Below the pieces are notes generated by a model, which was not told the DNA's origin, did no database searches, and saw only the letters and a program-made list of their open reading frames with translations. The position numbers were made by a program, and so were the translations under genes. From positions 1-64,000 of the IMG/VR virus record IMGVR_UViG_3300023296_001079: a stretch of 64,000 nucleotides of DNA; one strand, 5' to 3'. The DNA comes from a virus. Positions 1 through 8,989 of this stretch are shown here, piece by piece; position 1 is the first letter of the stretch; every line of letters starts with the position of its first letter.

Positions 1-1383
1 CCTTCCGGGCTGTCCAATTCAGACTTTGACGATTACACCATGAGGGCCGAGTTCTACCCCGCCACTGCCAGGACCCTGGACGGTCTGGCCGGGGCGGTAT
101 TCCGCAAGGACCCCTTGATGACGGTCCCAGAGGCCCAGGAAAAGCTTCTGGAGGAGGCCACCCTTCGGGGTGAGGACATTACGACCTTCGCCAAGAGAGT
201 TGTTCGGGACGTCATATCGGTGGGCCGATTCGGATCCCTGGTGGATTTCGATGAATCCATGGAGAAGCCCTTTGTGGCCGGATACCGGGCGGAGAACATC
301 ATAAACTGGCGGGTCACCGTGATTGACCGCCGTCCCGTGGTGACGCTTATCGTTTTAAAGGAGGCCGCCTACGCCCCGGATGCTGATGACCCCTTCGCCA
401 CGGTCGAGGTGGAACGGTGGCGGGTTCTCCTCCTGGGGCACGCTGAAGCAGAGGACGTTGGGCCCCTGGTGTATTCCCAACAGGTTTGGGAGAAGCGGGA
501 GGAGGACAAGGACCCGATGCAAATTGGCGGGACGATCATTCCCACCCGCCGGGGGAAGCCTCTGGAGAAGATTCCGTTCACGTTCTTTGGGCCCTTCGAC
601 CTGTCGCCAGACCCACAGAAGGCTCCTCTTCTGGACCTTTCAGACGTCAATCTGTCCCATTATCGGACCAGCGCGGAACTGGAGGAGGGGGCATACTTCA
701 CCGGGCTGCCAATGTATTGGGTGGCTGGCCGTATGCAGGGCTCACAGGATGAAGGAGAGGTGGAGTTCACCGTTGGGTCACGGCAGGCCCTACTCCTGGA
801 AGAAGGGTCCACAGCGGGCGTCCTGTCGGTTGACGGCGGGGACATGGGAATCCTGAAGACCCTTATGGACGACAAGGAAAAGCGAATGGCCGTCCTGGGG
901 GCCCGAATCCTGGAGGACCAGAAGGCCGGGGTTGAGGCAGCCGCCACGGTGACCATGCGGCACGCCGGGGAGAGCAGCCTTCTGTCCAGTATTTCCGGGA
1001 CGTGCTCCAAGGGCATGGCCCAGGTGGTGGAGGACCTTGTCTGGTGGGACGGGGTGGAGCCCAAGGATATTGGCTTCGAGTTGAACAAGGACTTCATTTC
1101 CGGGCAGATCGCCCCCTCCGAGTTGGTCCAGCTAGTGGCGGCCTATCAGCAAGGGGCCTTGGGCCCAAAGGCCTTCTTTAAAGCCATGCAAGATGGGGAG
1201 CGGGTTCCTCATGAATGGACCCTGGAGGACTGGCTGAAGGACATTGACGATGGCCGGGAGTTGCTGGACGCTCAAATGGCCAACGAGGACGATGGTGACG
1301 AAGAGGACGACGAAGAGGACGACGACCAGGGCGGGGACGACAAGAAAAAGTCCCCCAAGGACGACACCACCAAGGATAAATAA
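1..1383 (+). CDS. Phage portal protein, DUF4055-like (5' end cut by window edge)
   Basis: The reading frame is open from base 1 (CCT) through the first ATG at 40 to the TAA at 1381-1383. The stretch ATARTLDGLAGAVFRKDP is typical of DUF4055 portal proteins, which form the dodecameric ring at the packaging vertex. The C terminus (from about 1280) is a long Asp/Glu-rich tail ending in Lys-rich residues. The missing N terminus appears to be the 35 codons at 63896-64000. The next gene, the MuF-type head protein, starts 3 nt after the stop, as expected for a portal-MuF pair. The ATG at 40 is not the true start, because conserved residues lie upstream of it. Confidence 0.85.
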   Translation, partial: PSGLSNSDFDDYTMRAEFYPATARTLDGLAGAVFRKDPLMTVPEAQEKLLEEATLRGEDITTFAKRVVRDVISVGRFGSLVDFDESMEKPFVAGYRAENIINWRVTVIDRRPVVTLIVLKEAAYAPDADDPFATVEVERWRVLLLGHAEAEDVGPLVYSQQVWEKREEDKDPMQIGGTIIPTRRGKPLEKIPFTFFGPFDLSPDPQKAPLLDLSDVNLSHYRTSAELEEGAYFTGLPMYWVAGRMQGSQDEGEVEFTVGSRQALLLEEGSTAGVLSVDGGDMGILKTLMDDKEKRMAVLGARILEDQKAGVEAAATVTMRHAGESSLLSSISGTCSKGMAQVVEDLVWWDGVEPKDIGFELNKDFISGQIAPSELVQLVAAYQQGALGPKAFFKAMQDGERVPHEWTLEDWLKDIDDGRELLDAQMANEDDGDEEDDEEDDDQGGDDKKKSPKDDTTKDK

Positions 1384-1386
1384 TCC

Positions 1387-4300
1387 ATGCCTGGGGCCAA
1401 TGAGGAACTCTTCGACGCTTTAAACCGTCACCAAGTCTTCCTGATCCGATACGGCGGGGCGTCTGCCAAGCGGGCCGTCACCCTGTTGAAGGCAGCGGAG
1501 AAGGACGTCCTGGCCAGGATGGCTTTAAAGGCGGGTAATATGTCCTCCGTCCAGTCCACCCGCTACCAACAGATGATATTCACCCTCCGGAAGCAGTCCA
1601 AGGACCTGTTGAACGCCCTGGAGAAGCAGTCCAAGGCTGACCTGTTGGAACTGGCCGGGCAGGAAGTGGACATTTCCGATGCCCGGTTAAATCAGGCCTT
1701 CGGGGTGGACCTCAACAACTTCAGGGTTCCGCCGGAGGTTCTTCGGACCCTGGTGGAGAGCCAAGGCCTCAGAGCCCGCCGTCTGAAGGACTGGTGGGGA
1801 GATATAGGCAAGTCCCGACTGTCCAGGCTGGAAAGCGCGGTGGGGATTGGGGTCATGACCGGGGAGACTTCCCCACAGATCGCCCGCCGGTTCCGGGATG
1901 CCGAGAAGGTGACCGCCCGACAGGCCACGGCCCTGGTGCGGACTCATGTCAACCATGTGGCCAACGCCGCCCGCCAGTCCTTCTATGAGGCCAATGACGA
2001 CCTAGTGGACCAAGTCCGCTGGACCGCTACCCTGGACGGCAGGACCTCCCACATATGCCAGTCCAGGGACGGTAAGTCCTACCCTTTAAAGCGAGGCCCA
2101 CGGCCCCCTGCCCACCCTAATTGCCGGTCTACCATGGTCCCGGTCACCAAGTCCTGGGATGACATTTCCAACGTCCCCCTGAAACCAGGGCGAGGAGCCA
2201 AGAACCTTCGGGGGCTGTACGAGAAGTCCTTGGCGGCCAAGGGGTTTTCCAAGGCGGACATTTCCAACGTGATCCAGGACAGCCGGGCCAGTCTGAACGG
2301 TCAGGTGCCGGGCTCCCTGGATTATGAGTCCTGGCTACGCCGCCAGCCCCACGGATTCCAGAACGAGGTCCTGGGCAGGACGAAGGCCACCCTGTTCCGT
2401 AAGGGCGGCATGCCCCTGGACAAGTTTGTGGACGAGCGGGCCGGGATTCCCCTGAACCTCGCCCAGATTCACCGGGCCAATGAGCAAACCTGGATGCAGG
2501 TCTTCGGCCCGATGGACAAGAACCTGAACGAGGCCTTGATAAGCCCCCACCTGTTGGCGGCCCAGGCAGCCTCCCTGTCTCTACGGGGCAGGAGAGCCCG
2601 AGGCCCTGGTGAGTTCGAGAAGCTGGAGGCAGAGGCCGGTGGACCCAAGACCAACGTCTCCAAGGCCATCAAGAAGGCCAAGCTGACCGTGGACGGGTTC
2701 GACGTGAAGTCCTCCTCCGAGAAGGCCGGAATCGTCACGGCCATGGTGGCCGACCTCGCCATTGAGAAGAAGATTTGGGGCTCTTTAAAGGCCCTGGACG
2801 TGAAGCTGGCCAAGGGGATCGACGGCACCCCGGAGCAAATGGCCATGTTGGACCTCCTGGAGGACGTCAACCCCGATGCCCACGAAAAGTTCATGGACAA
2901 GGTGTCCTCTCTGAAGCTGGAGTTCGGAGGGGCGGCTGAACTGGCTGAACTGTCCGCGAAGCCCTGGGCCGGGACCATCCTGAAGACCCTAGACCCCGAC
3001 CTGCCGGACCCGTCCAAGGTGGCCGTCCTGAAGAAGGCCATGGCTGACGAGGACGTGGCGCAGGACGCCTTGAACAAGGCCAGAGCAGACCTGAAGGACG
3101 CCTTGAACAAGGACGGCCTGGACGGAGCCTTTGGCAAGCACCTGCCAGACGGGTTCGATGACCTCTTGCCCTCCCAGGCTCTCCCTGTGTTCAAGGTCCT
3201 GGCCGATTCCCTCCCCGACACCCTGAAGGCCATAAAGGCCTCCAAGGTCATTGACGACTTTAAAGGGGAAAGCGGCCTCCATGCCAAGGTCATGGACAAG
3301 GTGGACAAGAACCTATCAGCGGCAACCCCGAACGCCAAGCTGGCTGTGGCCAAGGCATGGCTGGAGGAGGAGAAGGTCCAACACTCCGGTGTGATAGCGG
3401 CCCAGAATCAGGTTTTTGAGGACCTGGGTCTGGACGGCCTGGACATGCTCAAGAAGAAGCTTCCGGACGACTTCAACACCCTCCTGCCGTCCGCCCAGGC
3501 CACCCTCCAGGAGAAGGCTGTCCTGGCCCTCTATGAGGATCACCTGGACCTTCTGGGCTCTGGCATGGTTAGCCCTTTAAAGACGTCCTCTGTCCAGGCC
3601 CCTGAGATGTGGCAGATTCACATGGTCAAGAAGATTGACCAGGACCCCGGCAACGCCGACCACAGCCCCTATCTGAAGTTCCACCTTGTGAAGGAGGCCC
3701 TGGAGGCGGAGGCGGACGCCGCCGTCAAGCTTGCAGCAGCCAAGGACACCTTTGTGGACGTCATTCCCGACTTCGACAATCAGGCCAACCTACTTCTGCC
3801 GAGCAACTACCCCAACCTGCCGCCGACCCAGAAGATTCCCCTTCTGACCAAGGCATACACGGATATCTTCGACCTTCAGAAGAAGGGCCCCGACCTGACC
3901 TCCCCGGAGCAAGTGTCGGCGGCGGGGCACCTGGACACCATAGAGGGCTCTGGAGCCATCACCTGGAAGGTCAACCTAGTGAAGGAGGTCAAGGCCAAGT
4001 TCGACACCCCGGTGGAGCAGTTGAACATGGCAAAGGTGATACTGGAGGCCAATGAAGCGGCCCTGGTGAAGATTAACGATATCCACGGGACCTTGAACGA
4101 TAGCCTCCCCCACGGCTGGTTGAACAAGGGCGCGGCCTTCTTGCCGGACGGGTATGATGACCTGATCCCTACGTTGAAGCTGTCCCACATGGAGGACATG
4201 GCCAACAAGCTGTTGATTGAGGCCATAGAGACCGCCAAGGCCTCGCCTATCGACACGGTGGCGGCTGCCAAGCTGGCCCAGTCCAAGAAGATCAAGGTGG

Positions 4301-6837
4301 GGTTCATCAAGAAGAAGCTGAAGGAGGGCCAGCCTCTCTCCAAGACTCAACAGGCCCTATGGGACAACGACCTGACCCAGGACGAGAAGGATGGAATCCT
4401 GGCCCTGACCCAACAGGCCAAGGCGGCAGAGACCCCCACCATTATGTTCCACGAAGACTTCCCCAAGATCGGCCCCAAGCCGGGCGGCTCCATGGACGGG
4501 TTCCTGGCCAAGCATACGCCGACCGGGGAAGAGTGGATTGTCAAGATTCCCGCCGGAGCCGATGCCGAGAGCATGGCCTTCAACGAGGCCCTGTCCGCCC
4601 AGCTTTATAGGGCCGCCGGGGTGAACCATGCAGATGTTCACTATGTGAAAGGCCCCCAGGGAGAACACTGGGCCGTGTCCAAGATGCTGCCCAACGCCAA
4701 GAAGGTGACCCGGGACACCATGGCCCAGTCTCCCGAGGTCCTGGAGAACATGGCCGTGGACGCATGGCTGGGCAACTGGGACGTGGTGGGCCTGGAGTTC
4801 GACAACATCATATCCTCCGGCGGCAGGCTCTACCGGATCGACGCGGGCGGCTCCATGAAGTTCAGAGCCATGGGAGGGCAAAAGGAAATAGACGACTGGC
4901 TGCAACGTCCGGATATTCAGGAGATGGACACCTTCCGGGAGCCCTCTATCAATGCCCAGTCCGCCTCTGTTTTCGGCAAGGCCTCACAGGCCCAGATTGA
5001 AGTGGGGGTCCGGAAGGTTCTGGCCGTTACCGATGCCCAGATTGACGATATCCTGGATAAGTTTGGCCCCGACAACCGGGGTCTGGGCGTCATGGTCAAG
5101 GCTGAGTATAGGGCAGCCCTGATTTCTCGCCGGGACTGGTTGGCCAAGAAGTTCCCCCACCTGAAGGCCCCCGAGCCTCCGGCCCCCATAAATGTCGCGG
5201 TGTCCGCCGGGTCCTTTGCGGAGAGGGTCACCGGTTCCCGGTCAATCGGGGCGTCCAGGATGGGGGACAAGGACATGGTGGAGGACCACAACATCCTGTT
5301 CTGGGAGGAAGGGGACGCCATAGGCAAGATGGACACCACAGGGGCCAAGCTGACCCTGAGAACCACGGTCCTGGACAAGCAGGTCCGTCCGCCGGGGTCT
5401 GGGTCTGGGCGGAACATGCCCCCGATTATTTCTGCCGGATTCCAGAAATTCAATATGCAGGCCAAGCAGGCCGTGATTGGGATGAAGCACTACTCCGCGA
5501 TTCGGCAGGAGGAACTGGACCGGGTCCGAGCCCTGCGGGACGTCTTCAACGATATGGAGGACGGGAAGATCATCGTCCACAACAAGGACTTCCTGGAGCC
5601 CGCCCGGAAGTGGCTGGAGGCCATGGAGAAGGCCATCAAGCCGGGGCTGGGGCAGGCGGCGGACCTTCCGGACCTGAACGCCCTGGGCATGTTCGCGGCC
5701 ATGGAGGACTTCCCCATTGTGGTGGCGGCGAAGGCCACCAAGACCACGAAAGCCTCCTATACCTGGACCAAGCTGGACGCCCTGCCCGCAAAATACCACG
5801 ACAAGGGCTACTTGATACGCCGCCCGGCGGGATTCAACGACCGGGACCGGGGGGTGGAGGACGGCCATATTCGCCTGGGCTCCTCAGAGATGCCCTACGA
5901 GGCGGACGTGGACGGGGTGACGGTCCACTATTGGCCCAGGACAGGCCCGGGCAAGGCTGTCCAGGGCAACCTTCACGTCATGACCAAGAAGACCGGGCAG
6001 GCCGCTTTAAAGGAGATTGACGCAACCCTGAAAAAGCTGGGAATCGACACCAAGCCCCCCAAGCTGGTGGACATGGAGAGGCGGTATTTATTTGCCCACT
6101 ATAGGGCCCGCAATGAAAGGCCCCCCAAGCCCGGCAACGGCGGGACGGCGGCCTACGTCCAGGCCATGAAGGACGACCTGTCCCAAAAGGCGGGGTACGA
6201 TATCACCAAGTCCGATTACTGGCAGCCCGCCGGGAAGGAGAACGCTTTCCAGCAAGGGCACAAGGTCTTCCTGCGGGCGGACGTGGACAATATGTCCAGC
6301 GATTGGGACACAGCAAACTTCGGCCACGGGTCAAGCGGCACGGCGAACGATGAACTTTTGAAGAACGTCATTCACCAGGGCGGCTGGATGACCCCCAAGG
6401 CTGAGTTCGACCGCAAGGGGATGCACTATCTTCGATGGGGTGGGCTGTCTCCGGGCCCTGACCGGCTGGGGGGCGGGAGCCATTATATCTACACCTCCTT
6501 GAATACGAGCGGCGGAGACCAAGCTTTTAGATTCGACGGGAAGACGATGGCCCGCCGGGTGGACGCCCGGATGCACCACACGGACCCCACTGGGGACATT
6601 GACTTCAGGGATGGGCCTATGAATCTGCACACCCCGCTGGACCCAGCACGCCCCGGGGCGTGGCAGGGCTACGAGACTATATTCAAGAACGGCCTTTCCG
6701 TGTATGATACAGGGTTCACGTTCTACACCCGGAACGTGTCCGCCATGATTCGGTGGCTGAAGGATCAAGGGGAGCCGTTCTCCAAGGGGCTCTGGCCCGA
6801 TGGGCGAAAGCTGGAGGAGGTTATTTTATCCGATTGA
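1387..6837 (+). CDS. Giant MuF-like minor head protein with repeats and a kinase-like domain (polyvalent protein)
   Basis: 1816 aa, against about 300-500 for ordinary MuF/SPP1 gp7 proteins. Residues about 1-260 are the MuF head-morphogenesis domain (ARQATALVRTHVNHVANAAR, then RPPAHPNCRSTMVPV), continuing to about 385 with a usual MuF extension (SWLRRQPHGFQNEVLG). Four helical repeats follow, each with a core like LPDGFDDLLP, near residues 584, 691, 803 and 918. Residues about 1025-1160 resemble the HipA/PI4-kinase fold: a Lys in EEWIVKIP, then NWDVVGLEFDNI (catalytic D and N) and RIDAGGSM (DFG-like). About 1560-1816 is an unassigned domain. The MuF assignment is firm. The kinase assignment rests on motifs only. 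By analogy with polyvalent proteins, the extension may be packaged and injected with the DNA; that is inference. Confidence 0.8.
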   Translation: MPGANEELFDALNRHQVFLIRYGGASAKRAVTLLKAAEKDVLARMALKAGNMSSVQSTRYQQMIFTLRKQSKDLLNALEKQSKADLLELAGQEVDISDARLNQAFGVDLNNFRVPPEVLRTLVESQGLRARRLKDWWGDIGKSRLSRLESAVGIGVMTGETSPQIARRFRDAEKVTARQATALVRTHVNHVANAARQSFYEANDDLVDQVRWTATLDGRTSHICQSRDGKSYPLKRGPRPPAHPNCRSTMVPVTKSWDDISNVPLKPGRGAKNLRGLYEKSLAAKGFSKADISNVIQDSRASLNGQVPGSLDYESWLRRQPHGFQNEVLGRTKATLFRKGGMPLDKFVDERAGIPLNLAQIHRANEQTWMQVFGPMDKNLNEALISPHLLAAQAASLSLRGRRARGPGEFEKLEAEAGGPKTNVSKAIKKAKLTVDGFDVKSSSEKAGIVTAMVADLAIEKKIWGSLKALDVKLAKGIDGTPEQMAMLDLLEDVNPDAHEKFMDKVSSLKLEFGGAAELAELSAKPWAGTILKTLDPDLPDPSKVAVLKKAMADEDVAQDALNKARADLKDALNKDGLDGAFGKHLPDGFDDLLPSQALPVFKVLADSLPDTLKAIKASKVIDDFKGESGLHAKVMDKVDKNLSAATPNAKLAVAKAWLEEEKVQHSGVIAAQNQVFEDLGLDGLDMLKKKLPDDFNTLLPSAQATLQEKAVLALYEDHLDLLGSGMVSPLKTSSVQAPEMWQIHMVKKIDQDPGNADHSPYLKFHLVKEALEAEADAAVKLAAAKDTFVDVIPDFDNQANLLLPSNYPNLPPTQKIPLLTKAYTDIFDLQKKGPDLTSPEQVSAAGHLDTIEGSGAITWKVNLVKEVKAKFDTPVEQLNMAKVILEANEAALVKINDIHGTLNDSLPHGWLNKGAAFLPDGYDDLIPTLKLSHMEDMANKLLIEAIETAKASPIDTVAAAKLAQSKKIKVGFIKKKLKEGQPLSKTQQALWDNDLTQDEKDGILALTQQAKAAETPTIMFHEDFPKIGPKPGGSMDGFLAKHTPTGEEWIVKIPAGADAESMAFNEALSAQLYRAAGVNHADVHYVKGPQGEHWAVSKMLPNAKKVTRDTMAQSPEVLENMAVDAWLGNWDVVGLEFDNIISSGGRLYRIDAGGSMKFRAMGGQKEIDDWLQRPDIQEMDTFREPSINAQSASVFGKASQAQIEVGVRKVLAVTDAQIDDILDKFGPDNRGLGVMVKAEYRAALISRRDWLAKKFPHLKAPEPPAPINVAVSAGSFAERVTGSRSIGASRMGDKDMVEDHNILFWEEGDAIGKMDTTGAKLTLRTTVLDKQVRPPGSGSGRNMPPIISAGFQKFNMQAKQAVIGMKHYSAIRQEELDRVRALRDVFNDMEDGKIIVHNKDFLEPARKWLEAMEKAIKPGLGQAADLPDLNALGMFAAMEDFPIVVAAKATKTTKASYTWTKLDALPAKYHDKGYLIRRPAGFNDRDRGVEDGHIRLGSSEMPYEADVDGVTVHYWPRTGPGKAVQGNLHVMTKKTGQAALKEIDATLKKLGIDTKPPKLVDMERRYLFAHYRARNERPPKPGNGGTAAYVQAMKDDLSQKAGYDITKSDYWQPAGKENAFQQGHKVFLRADVDNMSSDWDTANFGHGSSGTANDELLKNVIHQGGWMTPKAEFDRKGMHYLRWGGLSPGPDRLGGGSHYIYTSLNTSGGDQAFRFDGKTMARRVDARMHHTDPTGDIDFRDGPMNLHTPLDPARPGAWQGYETIFKNGLSVYDTGFTFYTRNVSAMIRWLKDQGEPFSKGLWPDGRKLEEVILSD

Positions 6838-6854
6838 ACGAGAAGGGCAAAAAC

Positions 6855-7148
6855 ATGACAACAGAGGACAAGGACTCGAATATTGTTGTCCTGGGGGCCT
6901 TCCGGGCTGAGAAGGACAACAACGCCAAATCCTGGACGCCTGCGGACGCTTTAAAGGCGGTCCTTCAGGCTGCGGAGAGCGACGATATGGCCTGGTCAGA
7001 CGTCGAAGAGATTATCATTATCGGGAGGACCAAGGGCGCAGACAACCTCCTAACTACAAGGGCCGGAACATCCTATGCCTCCACAATTACCATGTTGACT
7101 ATGGCCCAGTTTATAGCCTTACAGGAATGGAACGGGGAGAAGCCATAG
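6855..7148 (+). CDS. Hypothetical phage protein (97 aa)
   Basis: Unrecognised. The ATG at 6855 is chosen because it follows a purine-rich site (GAGAAGGGC) just after the 1816-aa gene; an upstream in-frame extension would run deep into that gene. The protein is acidic, with no membrane segment or cysteine motif. It is followed after 1 nt by the next gene, so it is probably co-transcribed with the head genes. Confidence 0.65.
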   Translation: MTTEDKDSNIVVLGAFRAEKDNNAKSWTPADALKAVLQAAESDDMAWSDVEEIIIIGRTKGADNLLTTRAGTSYASTITMLTMAQFIALQEWNGEKP

Positions 7149-7149
7149 A

Positions 7150-7467
7150 ATGGCCAAGGTCTGGACAATATCCTTCGTGGACGCCAGGGAGGACCGGTTC
7201 TGGGACACCCGGGGGATGGCCTTTAAAGCCCCTGGAGGCAATATGGCCTGGGTGGCCCCAGAGTATGCTACAAGCCCCACCCATGAGGCTCATATGGTAC
7301 AGGGGGCGGTCCAGAAGATATCAGACACCAGATACTTCTTGACGACCGAAGCAGGCGACACCTACAACTTTACCCAGACCACACGCCAAGTCCCGGATGA
7401 CGAGGCGGACGTGAAGCTTTACCTGGACGGGTTCTTCCCCAAATGGGAATGGACATCCCTGGATTAA
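7150..7467 (+). CDS. Hypothetical phage protein (105 aa)
   Basis: Unrecognised. The ATG lies 1 nt after the previous stop, suggesting translational coupling. It is soluble and rich in aromatic residues, with no motif I can name. It sits between the MuF protein and the scaffold, in the head block, so it may be a virion or assembly accessory protein (inference from position). Confidence 0.65.
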   Translation: MAKVWTISFVDAREDRFWDTRGMAFKAPGGNMAWVAPEYATSPTHEAHMVQGAVQKISDTRYFLTTEAGDTYNFTQTTRQVPDDEADVKLYLDGFFPKWEWTSLD

Positions 7468-7488
7468 ACAGAAAGGGCACCCCTATAA

Positions 7489-7878
7489 ATGTGGATATTT
7501 GGACGGCAGGGCATGGTTTCCATAGTCCAGGACCGAGAGGACCCCAACTATGTTTGGGTCCGGGCGCGGGAGCGGGCGGCCCTTGTTGAGTTCCTGAAGA
7601 TTGAAGACGGCCCGCTGGATATTGGGTACGTCACCCACACCCCACCCCCGGCGGATTACGAGTTCCGGGTCAAGGGGGAGAAGGCCATTGTGGCGGACCT
7701 CATGGTAGACGCGGTCTGGGGTATCGACTATGACAACTTCAAGGACTCAATCCCAAAGGATCGGCCCCGCTACCACTACGCCCTCATGTCTATCTGGTTG
7801 ACCGTCCGGAGCGCGTTAGGTCTGGAGGAGGACTACGGGACGGATGATGATGACGGCCCGGACGACGACATTGACTGA
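7489..7878 (+). CDS. Conserved phage hypothetical protein (129 aa)
   Basis: The start MWIFGRQGMVSIVQ and the following RVRARERAALVEF resemble a family of small phage proteins beginning MW-F---G--S-VQ that recurs near structural genes; its function is not known to me. The C terminus is Asp-rich. The ribosome site is AGAAAGGGC upstream of ATG 7489. Its 3' end overlaps a small gene starting at 7850. Confidence 0.65.
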   Translation: MWIFGRQGMVSIVQDREDPNYVWVRARERAALVEFLKIEDGPLDIGYVTHTPPPADYEFRVKGEKAIVADLMVDAVWGIDYDNFKDSIPKDRPRYHYALMSIWLTVRSALGLEEDYGTDDDDGPDDDID

Positions 7879-8005
7879 CGACCTGTACCAAGCCGCATTG
7901 CCGGTGGATGACGAAGACCTGAAGGTCCATGTGGTCCACCCCACTGACCAACGGGAAAGTTACGACGATTCCAGGGCGCTGTTCCGTTCCCCGAGGTCCC
8001 GCTAA
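7850..8005 (+). CDS. Small hypothetical protein (51 aa), overlapped start
   Basis: An ATG at 7850, inside the end of the previous gene in another frame, opens a 52-codon frame ending TAA at 8003-8005, directly abutting the next ATG (8006). It fills what would otherwise be a 127-bp gap in a genome where gaps are usually a few bases. The product is acidic in its second half (VDDEDLKVHVVHP). There is no homology signal; it is supported by tight coupling to both neighbours. Confidence 0.5.
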   Translation: MTARTTTLTDDLYQAALPVDDEDLKVHVVHPTDQRESYDDSRALFRSPRSR

Positions 8006-8980
8006 ATGCCCACCAAGGTCTCCCTAGAACGAGCCGCCGATGCCCAGGACCTTGGGCCCAACATCAAGTACGCGGCCACCCTGGGCCTGCCCATGGTCCA
8101 GAAGGACTGCCACAAAGGGGCCAAGGGGTTCATATGCTCCACAGGCCCCAGCGTCATGAACAAGTCCGCCATGCGGGCCTTTTTGCGGAAGATCAAGGAC
8201 GCACAGGCCCAAGGATGCGGGGTTGTTATCTTCGCTTTAAAGGAGGCCATCCCCTTTCTCCGTAGCAAGGGCGTAGAGGTGACCTATTCCTCCTCCATGG
8301 ACCCTGGCGGAGTTCGACAGGTGACACGGACCCCGGTGGACCTGGACGTCACCTATTGCGTAGCTTCCTCCTGCCACCCCATGCTGTTTGACTACCTCCT
8401 GGCGGCAGGATGTAGGGTTCAGGTCTTCCATAGCGCCTGTGGCCACGGGGAGCCCCGCTACGAGCCGGGCGTCCTGTTCGAGGCAGGCACAGGCCACCAC
8501 GGGGCCCTGTCTGTCATCAAGGGCCAACAGGTCCACCGGACCATGCTGGGAGACCTGGAGTTCTGCCCCCTGGTCTGCCTGAAGCTGGGGGAGGTGGAAC
8601 TGTACCAGGAACTCTTCGGAACCGGGGACACGATGCAGGGCGGGTTTACGGTGACCAACCGGACCCTGTCCCTGGCGAACTATATGGGCCTGGAAGACAT
8701 CGTCATGATGGGAACGGACTTCGGCTGGAGGCGAGAGGGCGGGAGCCACTATTCTCCCCTGGTCCAGGTTGACCCCCTGGGTGCAAACGCTATGTCCGAT
8801 GAAGGGCAGGTTGACGGAACGCCCTGGTTCACCCGAGTGGACCAGTTAGCCTCCGCCGTGGACGTGGCGCGGAAGATCAAGGAAGGAGAGGTCATGGTTC
8901 TGGGCGACAGTCTGGCCGTGGCTCTGTCTAAACGAGAGGATTCATTCTTGGATCAAGTTGTTTACTTCGGAAAGGGCTAG
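8006..8980 (+). CDS. DUF115/MptE-like (motility-accessory-factor type) protein
   Basis: 324 aa. GFICSTGPSVMNKSAM matches the GPSL-type loop of the DUF115 family. The later VVIFALKEAIPFLRSKGVEV and GLEDIVMMGTDFGW match its conserved strands. The family includes motility accessory factors that act in flagellin glycosylation, and MptE, a pterin diphosphokinase. The gene sits between head genes and the scaffold, and an eight-gene sugar-modification cluster lies downstream (15203-21370). A role in glycan transfer or nucleotide-sugar chemistry is plausible but inferred. The start abuts the previous stop (TAAATG). Confidence 0.6.
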   Translation: MPTKVSLERAADAQDLGPNIKYAATLGLPMVQKDCHKGAKGFICSTGPSVMNKSAMRAFLRKIKDAQAQGCGVVIFALKEAIPFLRSKGVEVTYSSSMDPGGVRQVTRTPVDLDVTYCVASSCHPMLFDYLLAAGCRVQVFHSACGHGEPRYEPGVLFEAGTGHHGALSVIKGQQVHRTMLGDLEFCPLVCLKLGEVELYQELFGTGDTMQGGFTVTNRTLSLANYMGLEDIVMMGTDFGWRREGGSHYSPLVQVDPLGANAMSDEGQVDGTPWFTRVDQLASAVDVARKIKEGEVMVLGDSLAVALSKREDSFLDQVVYFGKG

Positions 8981-8989
8981 GAACAGACC

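Noticed and set aside
2469-3353. 294-aa minus-strand frame inside the giant MuF gene
   Set aside because: It is a shadow of the Lys/Leu-rich + strand protein. It is Ser/Arg-rich, without motifs, and lies wholly in a gene with clear domains.
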